This document shows, one piece after another, positions 1 through 6,174 of a stretch of 6,509 nucleotides of DNA. The position numbers and the translations under genes were made by a program. The stretch spans positions 1 to 6,509 of the forward strand of contig JBHHYS010000117.1 in the NCBI GenBank assembly GCA_046757645.1, read 5' to 3'. The notes beneath the pieces were generated by a model. It searched no databases. It was not told the DNA's origin and saw only the letters and a program-made list of their open reading frames with translations. This DNA is from JBHHYS01 sp046757645 (GTDB taxonomy: Bacteria; Acidobacteriota; Terriglobia; Acidiferrales; 2-02-FULL-67-57). Numbering within the stretch: position 1 is the first letter of the stretch; every line of letters starts with the position of its first letter.

Positions 1-995
1 AAGTTGCCGTCGCCCTCGGTGGTCTGCGCCCAGAACTCGCCGGTGACCTTGACGACGGGCTTGCAGCGGGTGCGGTCAACCCGGATGGCGTTCAAGCGCT
101 CCTGCACCCGCTCGAGGTGGGGCAAATAGTCGTTGGCGTAGAGCTGGGAGAGGAATTTCCCCAAGTACTCGGTGGTGGGGGCCAAGCCCGCCTTGCGGAT
201 GAAGTTTGACCAAGCGCCGCCGTTGAGCCGCCAGGGCTGCTTGCTCTTCATCACCTCATGCAGGTAATCCATGCACTCTTCGACCACCGCATCCGTTTCG
301 CCCGGATTGACCTCGTAGGGCCGGATGAGGTGGGCGACTTCGTTGATGAGGTCGCCGATGTTCATGCCGTTCAGCATGCCCAGGAAGAAGTCGAGGTTCA
401 TTTCCAACCCCGCCTCGGCTTCCGACTGGCTCAAGCCGCCCGACTGCTGGAAAAGAATCACTCGGAAGCCCTCGAAGCCGGAGTTACGCAGCGCCAGGCG
501 GTATTCGGCCTCGTACATCCCGAAGCGGCAGGGGCCGCAGGCGCCGGCGGTGAGGAACACATAGCGGTCGAGGATTTCCCTCTTGGAGAGGCCCTTCTCC
601 TCCAGTCTCTGCAAGTACTGCACCAGGTTGCCGACGGTGAAGTAGGTGGGGTTGCACTGGCCGTTGTTGCCGTACTCCTTTCCGGCTTGGAAGGCGGGCA
701 CATCGGGGGTGGGGACGACTTCGCACTTGTAGCCCACGCCCTCGAGCGCGCCGTGGACCAGCTTCTCGTGTTTCCAGGTCAACCCGCCAAACAGCAGGGT
801 GGTTCTGCCCCGCTCGAGTTTGGTGAAGAGGCGCTCGCTGGGCTTGTGGAAATGGTGAACCGGGCGCTTCTCGAGCCCGTACTGCTTCTCCAGCCGGGCG
901 CGCTCGACCTCCAGGCGGCGCCGGATCAGCTCTTCGGTGCTTGCGATCTCGACCAAACCAGTACCGTTGTTGACAGGCTGAGAGGAAGTGCTCAT
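1..995 (-). CDS. 2-hydroxyacyl-CoA dehydratase / CoA activase family protein (COG3581/DUF2229-like), 3' end beyond the window
   Basis: An open frame runs from ATG at 995 to the left edge without a stop, giving 331 residues of a longer protein. Direct observations: a charged N-terminal region (about 1-60), then a core beginning TTLLFGGLTWKHEKLVHGAL (66-85), NNGQCNP with Cys114, and CGPCRFGMYEAEYR with Cys153 and Cys156, then KVTGEFWAQ near 316-324. The CGPCRFGMYEAEYR segment is typical of proteins annotated as 2-hydroxyglutaryl-CoA dehydratase related or CoA activase, which relate to radical dehydratases that use an iron-sulfur cluster; Cys114/153/156 are the likely ligands. The start is supported by AGGTGAGGAG just upstream. 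Relatives are often near a BcrAD/BadFG-type ATPase, which could lie further left. The true substrate cannot be read from the sequence; many members of this branch have no proven reaction. The family call is firm, the function is not. Confidence 0.88.
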   Translation of the reverse strand, partial: MSTSSQPVNNGTGLVEIASTEELIRRRLEVERARLEKQYGLEKRPVHHFHKPSERLFTKLERGRTTLLFGGLTWKHEKLVHGALEGVGYKCEVVPTPDVPAFQAGKEYGNNGQCNPTYFTVGNLVQYLQRLEEKGLSKREILDRYVFLTAGACGPCRFGMYEAEYRLALRNSGFEGFRVILFQQSGGLSQSEAEAGLEMNLDFFLGMLNGMNIGDLINEVAHLIRPYEVNPGETDAVVEECMDYLHEVMKSKQPWRLNGGAWSNFIRKAGLAPTTEYLGKFLSQLYANDYLPHLERVQERLNAIRVDRTRCKPVVKVTGEFWAQTTEGDGN

Positions 996-1000
996 CGGCT

Positions 1001-1010
1001 CCTCACCTCG
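1001..1010 (-). promoter_or_regulatory. Ribosome binding site of the dehydratase/activase-like gene
   Basis: On the minus strand a purine-rich AGGTGAGGA precedes ATG 995 by about 5 nt. It fixes that ATG as the start, since no other start codon nearby has such a site. Confidence 0.7.
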
Positions 1011-1192
1011 TTTGGTAGGGTCGGTGCTGCCTCCGTGCCCTGACGCACCGCTCTCGTCGCTCGCCCCACCGGTTCAGCTAGGCTGTTGGTATCTGAAACG
1101 GCAGCCACAATAGAAGCAAGCTGGGCAGGCAGTAAATGGCTTTGCAGCGAACGGCAGCATATTCGGCCTGAACGGTCGCACGGGGGGCCTGG

Positions 1193-1227
1193 CTAGCGGC
1201 TAAGCCATTGTGTTTTCAAGCCGTTAG
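1193..1227. repeat. Inverted repeat, 9-nt arms with one mismatch
   Basis: CTAGCGGCT at 1193-1201 is matched by AGCCGTTAG at 1219-1227, with 8 of 9 positions complementary and a 17-nt spacer. The odd pair is G-U on a plus-strand RNA but C-A on the minus-strand RNA. Since the flanking genes are on the minus strand, a protein-binding DNA site is more natural than an RNA hairpin. No T-run follows it. Chance occurrence is possible. Confidence 0.35.
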
Positions 1228-1356
1228 ATGGAAGCGAGAGAGTGACGACGGTCCTTCTGATTCTTCCGGCCGGCTCGGCTATTCCCGCTGGTTGCTTCCT
1301 GTGCAGAGGACGCCCCGAGCTTCGGCAGGCCAGTCGTGCCCGGACCGCCGGCAAGC

Positions 1357-1689
1357 TTAGGTGCAGATTTTGGCTTTTCTAGTGCGGCGGAGGGTCTTCT
1401 TGAGGTTCCAAGAAAGTTCGGAGGAGAGTTCAGTGATTTCCATTCCTTCCTGCACAATCACCTTGCAGGAGAGCACCTGGCGGGCTTCCCCTGGGTCGCC
1501 GGGGAGGCGGTAAGCGACCCGGCAGGTCTGGCACTCCTGGTTCCAGCAGAACCGCCCGTAGGGGATGGTCTCCGGGCTCAGGTACTGGAAGCACCGCAGG
1601 AGCATATTTTTCTCCGGCACCCGGACGGTCTTTCCCAGCACCTTGATCCGCACCAACCGCTCGTAGGGCCGGAAGGGACTGGCGTCCAC
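1357..1689 (-). CDS. Small [2Fe-2S] ferredoxin-like protein
   Basis: The protein has 110 residues if read from GTG 1689, or 114 from TTG 1701. Numbered from the TTG, it carries four cysteines in ferredoxin order: Cys52, Cys57, Cys60 and Cys79, inside YGRFCWNQECQTCRVAY and VLSCKVIV. The CX4CX2C spacing is that of [2Fe-2S] ferredoxins; the last interval (X18) is shorter than the roughly 29 residues of plant-type ferredoxins. A beta-rich N-terminal part (RIKVLGKTVRVPE) fits a beta-grasp fold, and the C-terminus is strongly basic (KKTLRRTRKAK). GTG 1689 is preferred because GAGGGGAG lies just upstream of it, whereas TTG 1701 has no such site and follows an in-frame TAG directly. The likely role is soluble one-electron transfer. 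Its partner is unknown; the neighbouring dehydratase/activase-like protein is a guess based on position. Confidence 0.85.
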   Translation of the reverse strand: MDASPFRPYERLVRIKVLGKTVRVPEKNMLLRCFQYLSPETIPYGRFCWNQECQTCRVAYRLPGDPGEARQVLSCKVIVQEGMEITELSSELSWNLKKTLRRTRKAKICT

Positions 1690-1700
1690 AACTCCCCTCA
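1690..1700 (-). promoter_or_regulatory. Ribosome binding site deciding the ferredoxin-like start
   Basis: The minus strand reads TGAGGGGAGTT immediately before GTG 1689, placing the GAGG core about 6 nt from the start codon. For the alternative TTG 1701 the same purines would lie inside the coding region, so they support GTG. Confidence 0.55.
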
Positions 1701-1734
1701 ATAAAGACTAAGGCGGAGCCGCTTCAGCTCCGCC
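1701..1734 (-). terminator. GC-rich hairpin with T-rich tail downstream of htrA
   Basis: Perfect 8-bp arms GGCGGAGC (1712-1719) and GCTCCGCC (1727-1734) enclose a 7-nt loop. On the minus strand the hairpin is followed by TTAGTCTTTATT, a broken T-tract. This fits a factor-independent terminator for htrA, about 170 nt after its stop. The hairpin ends only about 22 nt before the ferredoxin-like GTG, so it could instead attenuate read-through or be a repeat-family palindrome. Confidence 0.55.
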
Positions 1735-1753
1735 CTCCAGTTTCCTGTCTCGC

Positions 1754-1812
1754 GCACAGGGCGAGTCGCCTCGGGGCGATAATCGCGCCGTTCTTCGGCT
1801 CGCCGCCTGTGC
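1754..1812. repeat. Long imperfect inverted repeat able to form a three-way junction
   Basis: Outer arms GCACAGG+GCGAG (1754-1765) and CTCGC+CG+CCTGTGC (1799-1812) pair over 12 bp with one 2-nt bulge. Inside lie two further hairpins: TCGCC-TCGG-GGCGA (1766-1779, perfect 5-bp stem with a tetraloop) and CCG-TTCTT-CGG (1788-1798). Almost every base between the outer arms is in or beside a helix. It lies in the 3' region after htrA. It may be a dispersed palindromic repeat, an RNA element, or a structured 3' UTR; the sequence alone does not say which. Confidence 0.55.
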
Positions 1813-1901
1813 CTCGACTCTAATCTAGCTCTATGATACGGGAACGCCCGGCGAAGTGCAACGCCGCCCAAGAAGACAAGAAGGAACGACCAAGGACGAG
1901 A

Positions 1902-3458
1902 CTATTGGGGGAGCGTCCCCCCCACGTACAGCGCCGTCCACCCACCGGAGAGACGCCGCTTCAGCCAAAAGACCGCGTCACTGCCCGGGCGCAGCTCCCG
2001 CTGCACGGATACAAAGTCGGCCAGGGTGCGCACCCGGCGCTGATTAAGCTCCAGGATGACATCGCGGCGCTGCACGCCGATCTCGTCGGCGAAGCTGCCG
2101 AGCTCCACCTCCCGGACCAAAAGGCCCCCATCCTCCTCCCCCAGGCCAAGCCGGCGTGCCATGGCTGGAGTCAGCTCCTCAAGTGTCAGCCCCAGCTCAG
2201 CACTTTCTTCCTCACCTGCCTCCGAGCCGGGCCGCTCGCCGAATAGGTTGGCGAAAACCTTGGTGCGGTCTTCAATCACCGCGGTGGTTTTGTGCTCCTT
2301 CTTGTCGCGGATGTAACGGATCTGGACCTTCTGACCGACCGGGGTGGAGGCCACTTTGTTCACTAAATCGTCGCCACTTTGAATGGGCGTGGCATCTACT
2401 TCGATGACGACGTCGCCCCGCTGCAGGCCCGCTTTGTCGGCGGGACTCCCCGGGCGGACGTCCTCGATCACCACCCCGTGCTTGGCGCCGAAGCTGCGAA
2501 GAATCGCCTCGTTCTCGCTGGTGGCGCCGCGGAAAGAAACACCGATGGAACCACGCACCACGCGCCCCTGCTGGGCGATCTGGTTGTACACCTCTACGGC
2601 GATGTTGGAGGGCAAGGCAAACCCCACCCCGGCGTAGACCCCCCGGTTCGAGATAATCGCCGTGTTGATGCCGATCACTTCGCCCGCCAGATTCACCAGC
2701 GGGCCGCCGGAGTTACCGCGGTTGATGGCGGCGTCGGTCTGGATGAACCGCTGGAATTGCTGGCCGATTCCCTCCCGGCCCTTGTAGCTGATGATGCCGG
2801 CCGTGACCGTGGCTTCCAGCCCGAAGGGGCTGCCGATGGCCAGCACCCAGTCGCCCACCTGCGCGGCGTCGGAGTTGCCCAGCTTGGCCGCCGAGAGGGG
2901 ACGGCCGGCGTCGATCTTGATCACCGCCAGGTCGGTCTCCTGGTCGTACCCGATCACTTTGGCGCGATAATTCTTGTTGTCCCCCGCGAGCCGGACGTCG
3001 ATTTTATCGGCGCCCTGGATGACGTGGTAATTGGTCAAGATGTAGCCGTTGGGGTCCACAACCACGCCGGAACCCAGGCTCCGCTCCCGAAAGCGCTCCG
3101 GGACGCCAAAGTCGAAGAAACGCTCGAAGAAGTCGTTGAAGGGGTCCGGGACTTGGGGGCGGAGGCGGGGTCGTCCTCTACGGGTGGTCACGATGGATTC
3201 AGTATTGATGTTCACCACCGCGGGCTCCACCTGCTTGGCCACCTCGCGAAAGGTGGCGGACAGTTGCGTCGGGGCGGGAGCCGTGGGCGGGGGCAAGGTC
3301 AACGGTCGGCTCGCCGGAGTCCGATCGTCGCGGGCCGCGCGAACGCCGTTCGTGATCAGCGTCCCCAGCAGAATGCCCACCGCCAGGGTGCCGACGACCG
3401 CGAGCCGCATCTCCCACCGGGTTTTTTTAATCCACCGGATCCAGTCGTGGCTTAGCAT
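1902..3458 (-). CDS. HtrA/Deg-family serine endoprotease, membrane-anchored, two PDZ domains
   Basis: The protein has 518 residues. A short basic N-terminus is followed by one hydrophobic segment (about 19-39), likely a signal anchor or signal peptide, then a Pro/Thr-rich linker (50-65). The S1C trypsin-like protease domain covers about 68-295 with the triad His145 (TNYHVI), Asp176 (ETDLAVIKID) and Ser250 (NRGNSGGPL), all intact. PDZ1 is about 303-397 and PDZ2 about 421-512, joined by an acidic linker (GEEESAE). This is the DegP/DegQ layout: ATP-independent degradation and chaperoning of misfolded proteins in the cell envelope. The LA-loop region (FNDFFERFFDFG, 107-118) resembles other Deg proteins. 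ATG 3458 is chosen for its strong ribosome binding site. It has its own probable promoter. Whether it is DegP, DegQ or DegS in role cannot be decided, though two PDZ domains argue against DegS. Similarity to acidobacterial 'Do family' proteases is my impression. Confidence 0.95.
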   Translation of the reverse strand: MLSHDWIRWIKKTRWEMRLAVVGTLAVGILLGTLITNGVRAARDDRTPASRPLTLPPPTAPAPTQLSATFREVAKQVEPAVVNINTESIVTTRRGRPRLRPQVPDPFNDFFERFFDFGVPERFRERSLGSGVVVDPNGYILTNYHVIQGADKIDVRLAGDNKNYRAKVIGYDQETDLAVIKIDAGRPLSAAKLGNSDAAQVGDWVLAIGSPFGLEATVTAGIISYKGREGIGQQFQRFIQTDAAINRGNSGGPLVNLAGEVIGINTAIISNRGVYAGVGFALPSNIAVEVYNQIAQQGRVVRGSIGVSFRGATSENEAILRSFGAKHGVVIEDVRPGSPADKAGLQRGDVVIEVDATPIQSGDDLVNKVASTPVGQKVQIRYIRDKKEHKTTAVIEDRTKVFANLFGERPGSEAGEEESAELGLTLEELTPAMARRLGLGEEDGGLLVREVELGSFADEIGVQRRDVILELNQRRVRTLADFVSVQRELRPGSDAVFWLKRRLSGGWTALYVGGTLPQ

Positions 3459-3465
3459 TACCGTG

Positions 3466-3472
3466 CCTCCTT
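3466..3472 (-). promoter_or_regulatory. Strong ribosome binding site of htrA
   Basis: AAGGAGG on the minus strand with a 7-nt spacer to ATG 3458, a near-ideal match to the 16S rRNA tail. It is the best ribosome binding site in the window. Confidence 0.85.
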
Positions 3473-3490
3473 CATTCAGCCGGAAACCTC

Positions 3491-3499
3491 ATTATAGCA
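3491..3499 (-). promoter_or_regulatory. Extended -10 promoter of htrA
   Basis: The minus strand reads TGCTATAAT at 3499-3491, a perfect TATAAT with the TGn extension. About 17 nt further upstream there is only GC-rich sequence with no -35 resemblance, as is usual for extended -10 promoters. A start of transcription near 3484 would give a leader of about 26 nt before ATG 3458, containing the ribosome binding site. It looks like a housekeeping-sigma promoter; I see no sigma-E type AAC motif. Confidence 0.65.
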
Positions 3500-3502
3500 C
3501 CC

Positions 3503-3530
3503 GCGACCCCGCCCTGGCCGGCGAAGTCGC
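3503..3530 (-). terminator. 11-bp RNA hairpin between the transporter gene and htrA
   Basis: On the minus strand GCGACTTCGCC (3530-3520) pairs with GGCGGGGTCGC (3513-3503) through 11 consecutive pairs, two of them G-U, around a 6-nt loop. On the plus strand those two positions become A-C mismatches, so the structure favours RNA made in the direction of the genes. It starts about 11 nt after the transporter stop codon. No T-run follows, so it is either a terminator without a U-tract, a 3'-end stabiliser, or incidental; it also covers where the htrA -35 would be. Confidence 0.4.
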
Positions 3531-3540
3531 TCCTTCTTGA

Positions 3541-4476
3541 TTAGACTGCTCCTTTGCCAGACGGGTTAGCTGAACGGGCGACACCCGGGACCCCCGGGGC
3601 CGAGGCTCCCCGGAGCTCGGCCAGCAGCACCCCGGCCAGGATTAAGCCGGCTCCCAGCAGCCCGCGCCTCCCCAGCGCCTCACCAAGAACCACGTAGGAG
3701 GTCAGCGCGGCAAAGACAGGCTCCAGGGTGTAGAGGATGGCGGTGTGGGTCGGTGAGGTGAACTGCTGCGCCCAGGTTTGCACGCAGAAGGCCAACGCAG
3801 TGGCGAGCACCGCGCTCACCACCAAGGCCAGCACCAGACGCCCGGTCCAAGCGAGATGGGGTGTCTCCAGGCCCGTAGCCCCCGCCAGGGGCACCACCAG
3901 CGTGACCATGGCCAGGGCAGCCCCGACCTGCCAGACGGCCAGGCCGGCCGCGCCGTAGCGCGGGGCATAATGGCCGACGGCGATAATGTGCCCGGCGAAG
4001 GCCAGGGCACAGAAGAAAGTGATTAGGTCACCCCGGGCGATGGTGAACGCGCCCGGGGGCACGGTGAGGAAGAACATTCCCAGGCCGGCGGCGGCCACCC
4101 CGGCGAGAAGCCACACCCGCAAGCGCCGCCGAAACACCACCAAGAGGATTAGTGGCACCCAGACAATCGAGAGGGCGGTGATGAAGGCCGACTTGGCCGG
4201 GGTGGTGTACTGCAAGCCCACCGTCTGAAAAACGTAGCCGGCACAGAGGAAGAATCCGATGACGCTGCCCGCCCACACCAGCCCCGGCGCGCGCAGCGTC
4301 GTCCGCCCCCGGAAGAGGGCCAGCAGTAAGCCGGCGGCCAGCGCAAACCGCAGAAAGACGAAGACCAGCGGGGAGGCGTCCGCCAGGGCGCTCTTCACCA
4401 CGACGAACGTCGCTCCCCAGATGAAGCTGACGAACCCCAGGGCGAGGTCGGCCTTCAGGCGGCGCGGTAAGGGCAC
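3541..4476 (-). CDS. EamA/DMT-superfamily transporter, ten predicted membrane helices
   Basis: The protein has 311 residues with ten hydrophobic stretches, roughly at 10-28, 36-55, 66-86, 93-115, 122-140, 150-169, 176-199, 212-232, 243-263 and 270-287. This is the two-times-five-helix EamA layout. Family signatures visible are SFIWGATFVVVKSAL (17-31), RFALAAGLLLAL (43-54), and in the second half ILYTLEPVFAALTSYVVLGE (247-266). Members export or import amino acids, nucleosides or other small metabolites across the inner membrane; the substrate cannot be told here. The C-terminal tail (290-311) is hydrophilic, Gly/Pro-rich and probably cytoplasmic. The start is GTG 4476 with no clear Shine-Dalgarno, 12 nt after the amidohydrolase stop and in the same frame, which suggests translation by reinitiation. 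No other plausible start lies between the upstream stop and the first helix. Cotranscription with the hydrolase hints at a linked substrate or product. Confidence 0.9.
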   Translation of the reverse strand: MPLPRRLKADLALGFVSFIWGATFVVVKSALADASPLVFVFLRFALAAGLLLALFRGRTTLRAPGLVWAGSVIGFFLCAGYVFQTVGLQYTTPAKSAFITALSIVWVPLILLVVFRRRLRVWLLAGVAAAGLGMFFLTVPPGAFTIARGDLITFFCALAFAGHIIAVGHYAPRYGAAGLAVWQVGAALAMVTLVVPLAGATGLETPHLAWTGRLVLALVVSAVLATALAFCVQTWAQQFTSPTHTAILYTLEPVFAALTSYVVLGEALGRRGLLGAGLILAGVLLAELRGASAPGVPGVARSANPSGKGAV

Positions 4477-4488
4477 AAGCGGATCGGA

Positions 4489-6174
4489 CTATTTCTTTTC
4501 GTAGACGATTTTTCCGCCCACCATGGTCAGCAGGACTTCGGTGCGCAGGATTTCGCTGGCAGGCAAGCGGGTGATGTCCTGGGAGAGCACGATCAGGTCG
4601 GCGAATTTCCCCGGAGTCAGCGTGCCCTTGCGGTGCTCCTCGAATTCGGCGTAGGCGGCGCCTCGGGTGTAAGCGCGGATGGCGTCGGCGATGCTCACCT
4701 TCTCTTCCGGGAACCAGCCTCCCAGCGGCCCGCCCGCTTCCAACTCCCGCGTCAGGCTCGCGTAGAGGCCCCGCATGGGATTCAGGGGCTCGACCGGGTA
4801 GTCGGTGCCAAAGGCCAGGACGGCGCCGCTTTGCAGCAGGGCGTGCCAGGGATAACCCTCGGCGTAGCGTCCGGGCCCGAGAATAGTGGGGGCCCAGCGG
4901 AGGTCGCTCAGCAGGTGACAGGGCTCCATGGAGGCGAGCACGCCCAGCTCCTGGAACCGCGGCACGTCGCTCGGTTCGACAAACTGTGCGTGCTCGATCC
5001 GGTGGCGGGTATTGCGCCGCTTGTTGATCTTCTTGGCGGCTTCGAAGGCGTCCAGGGCCACGCGGTTGGCCCGGTCGCCAATGGCATGCAAGGCAATCTG
5101 GAAGCCGGCCGCGTCCCGCGCCACCACCATCTTTTTCAACTGCTCGGGGTCGTAGCGCAGGATGCCACGGTTCTCCGGGGCGTTGGCGAAGGGCTCGAGC
5201 ATAGCTGCGGAGAGCGAGCCACCGCTGCCGTCGGTGACGCCCTTGAGGGCACCCACCTTGAGCCAGGGGTCGGTGGCGCCGCCTTGCTTGCGCATTTCTT
5301 CCAGCCTCTCCAGCGGCGCATCAAACGGCAGCCACTCGGTCACCCGCAGGGTCAGCTTGCCCTCGGCCTTCAATTCGCGCAGACCCAGGAAATCTTCCCA
5401 GTCGGAGTTGTCCTGGACGGAGGTGACGCCCCAGCGCGCAGCTTCCTGGATGGCCCGCAGCAGCCCCTGTTTGCGCCGCGCCCGGGTGGGCGAAGGAATC
5501 AGGCGGCTGACCAGGCCGATGGCGTTCTCTTTCAGCCAGCCGGTCGGCTCGCCCGCGGCGTCGCGGACGATTTCTCCGCCTTCGGGATCGGGCGTCTCTT
5601 GGGTGATGCCGGCTTTCTCCAGCGCCCGGGAGTTGGCCACCGCGGAGTGACCGTCTACGCGGCCGAACAGCATGGGATGGGCGGTGGAGACGGCGTCCAG
5701 GTCGGCCTTGGTGGGGACGCGATTCTCTTTCCACAACGAATGGTCCCAGCCCCGGCCGCTGACCCACTCGCCCGGCGGGAAATCCCCCCGGCGAGCGCGA
5801 ATGCGCTCCTGGAATTCCGCCACCGAGCGCGTGCCTTCCACATTCACGTTGAACATCCCCTGGCCGGCGGAGCCGAAATGGACGTGAGCGTCGTTGAAGC
5901 CGGGCATCACGAACCGGCCTTCGAGGTCGATAACTTTTGTCTCGGACCCCACCCAGTGCTGGATTTCCTCGGCCGTGCCCACGGCGGCAATCTTGCCCTG
6001 GGTGATGGCAATGGCTTCGACGCGGCCCAGGCGCGGATCCACCGTGTAGATATTCCCGTTGGTCAGCACCAGCTCGACGCCGCCGCCCGCTGCCATCCCT
6101 GCTGGCGCAGACATTCCTGTCTGCCCCACTGAGACCGCCAGCAGAACGGTGAGCAAAAAGTGGGCGCGTTTCAT
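4489..6174 (-). CDS. Secreted YtcJ-like metal-dependent amidohydrolase (Amidohydro_3)
   Basis: The protein has 561 residues. The N-terminus looks like a signal peptide: Lys2-Arg3, a hydrophobic core (5-16) and a possible cleavage after Ala25 (APA). The small beta-sandwich part is about 33-88 with a returning strand near 517-530 (GTLTPGKFADLIVL); the TIM-barrel lies between. Expected metal and catalytic positions are present: His97 and His99 (DAHVHF), Lys311 (GALKGVTDGS), His363 (LHAIGDRA), His391/His395 (HRIEHAQ) and Asp458 (FGTDYP). These fit the YtcJ group of Amidohydro_3, which includes N-substituted formamide deformylase; reactions are hydrolysis of amide-like bonds, and most members lack a known substrate. 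The length is typical. ATG 6174 overlaps the upstream stop as ATGA; GGAGG sits only 1 nt before the ATG, unusually close, so translation probably depends on coupling. Export implies action in the periplasm or outside. Confidence 0.92.
   Translation of the reverse strand: MKRAHFLLTVLLAVSVGQTGMSAPAGMAAGGGVELVLTNGNIYTVDPRLGRVEAIAITQGKIAAVGTAEEIQHWVGSETKVIDLEGRFVMPGFNDAHVHFGSAGQGMFNVNVEGTRSVAEFQERIRARRGDFPPGEWVSGRGWDHSLWKENRVPTKADLDAVSTAHPMLFGRVDGHSAVANSRALEKAGITQETPDPEGGEIVRDAAGEPTGWLKENAIGLVSRLIPSPTRARRKQGLLRAIQEAARWGVTSVQDNSDWEDFLGLRELKAEGKLTLRVTEWLPFDAPLERLEEMRKQGGATDPWLKVGALKGVTDGSGGSLSAAMLEPFANAPENRGILRYDPEQLKKMVVARDAAGFQIALHAIGDRANRVALDAFEAAKKINKRRNTRHRIEHAQFVEPSDVPRFQELGVLASMEPCHLLSDLRWAPTILGPGRYAEGYPWHALLQSGAVLAFGTDYPVEPLNPMRGLYASLTRELEAGGPLGGWFPEEKVSIADAIRAYTRGAAYAEFEEHRKGTLTPGKFADLIVLSQDITRLPASEILRTEVLLTMVGGKIVYEKK
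6103..6128. repeat. Palindrome inside the amidohydrolase signal-peptide codons
   Basis: The core GCAGACA-TTCC-TGTCTGC (6107-6124) has perfect 7-bp arms and a 4-nt loop. After one C-C mismatch the arms continue three more pairs on each side (TGG/CCA), giving 10 of 11 paired. It covers codons 16-24 of the amidohydrolase, the end of the hydrophobic core and the c-region (VGQTGMSAP). It resembles dispersed palindromes I recall from acidobacterial and other GC-rich genomes, but that memory is not verified. Confidence 0.6.

Larger units (their letters stand above)
996..1356. other. Intergenic stretch without a recognisable gene
   Basis: These 361 nt separate the ferredoxin-like stop from the dehydratase/activase-like start. 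No minus-strand reading frame here has family resemblance or a good ribosome binding site, and I find no tRNA T-arm pattern. There is no hairpin followed by a T-run that would end the ferredoxin transcript. Possible minus-strand promoter hexamers (TTGAAA near 1219-1214; CAGATA near 1095) are too poor to call. The only clear structure is the inverted repeat at 1193-1227. The length suggests that the downstream gene has its own promoter here. Confidence 0.6.

Noticed and set aside
258..1043. A 261-codon plus-strand open frame at the left
   Set aside because: It lies opposite the dehydratase/activase-like gene, whose conserved CGPCRFGMYEAEYR segment shows the minus strand to be coding.
1068..1130. 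A possible tRNA remnant suggested by GGTTCAGCTA and the GGCTG...CAGCC pair
   Set aside because: No matching T-arm, anticodon arm or acceptor stem can be built around it.
1135..1209. AATGGCT (1135-1141) and AGCCATT (1203-1209) as an inverted repeat
   Set aside because: Only 7 nt per arm with a spacer over 60 nt; expected by chance in a region this size.
1224..1457. A 77-codon minus-strand frame overlapping the end of the ferredoxin-like gene
   Set aside because: It overlaps the ferredoxin-like coding region in another frame, has low-complexity sequence and no ribosome binding site.
2379..3455. A 358-codon open frame on the plus strand opposite htrA
   Set aside because: It is an antisense shadow with low-complexity His/Gly/Asp/Val-rich translation; htrA on the other strand has its triad, PDZ domains, promoter and ribosome binding site.
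3458..3475. A five-codon ATG...TAA frame overlapping the htrA start as TAATG, like a leader peptide
   Set aside because: It contains the htrA ribosome binding site itself and has no such site of its own, so it is most likely accidental.
4633..6132. A 499-codon open frame on the plus strand opposite the amidohydrolase
   Set aside because: It is the antisense shadow of a well-supported gene in GC-rich DNA; its translation has no family resemblance, and the minus-strand protein carries all expected motifs.
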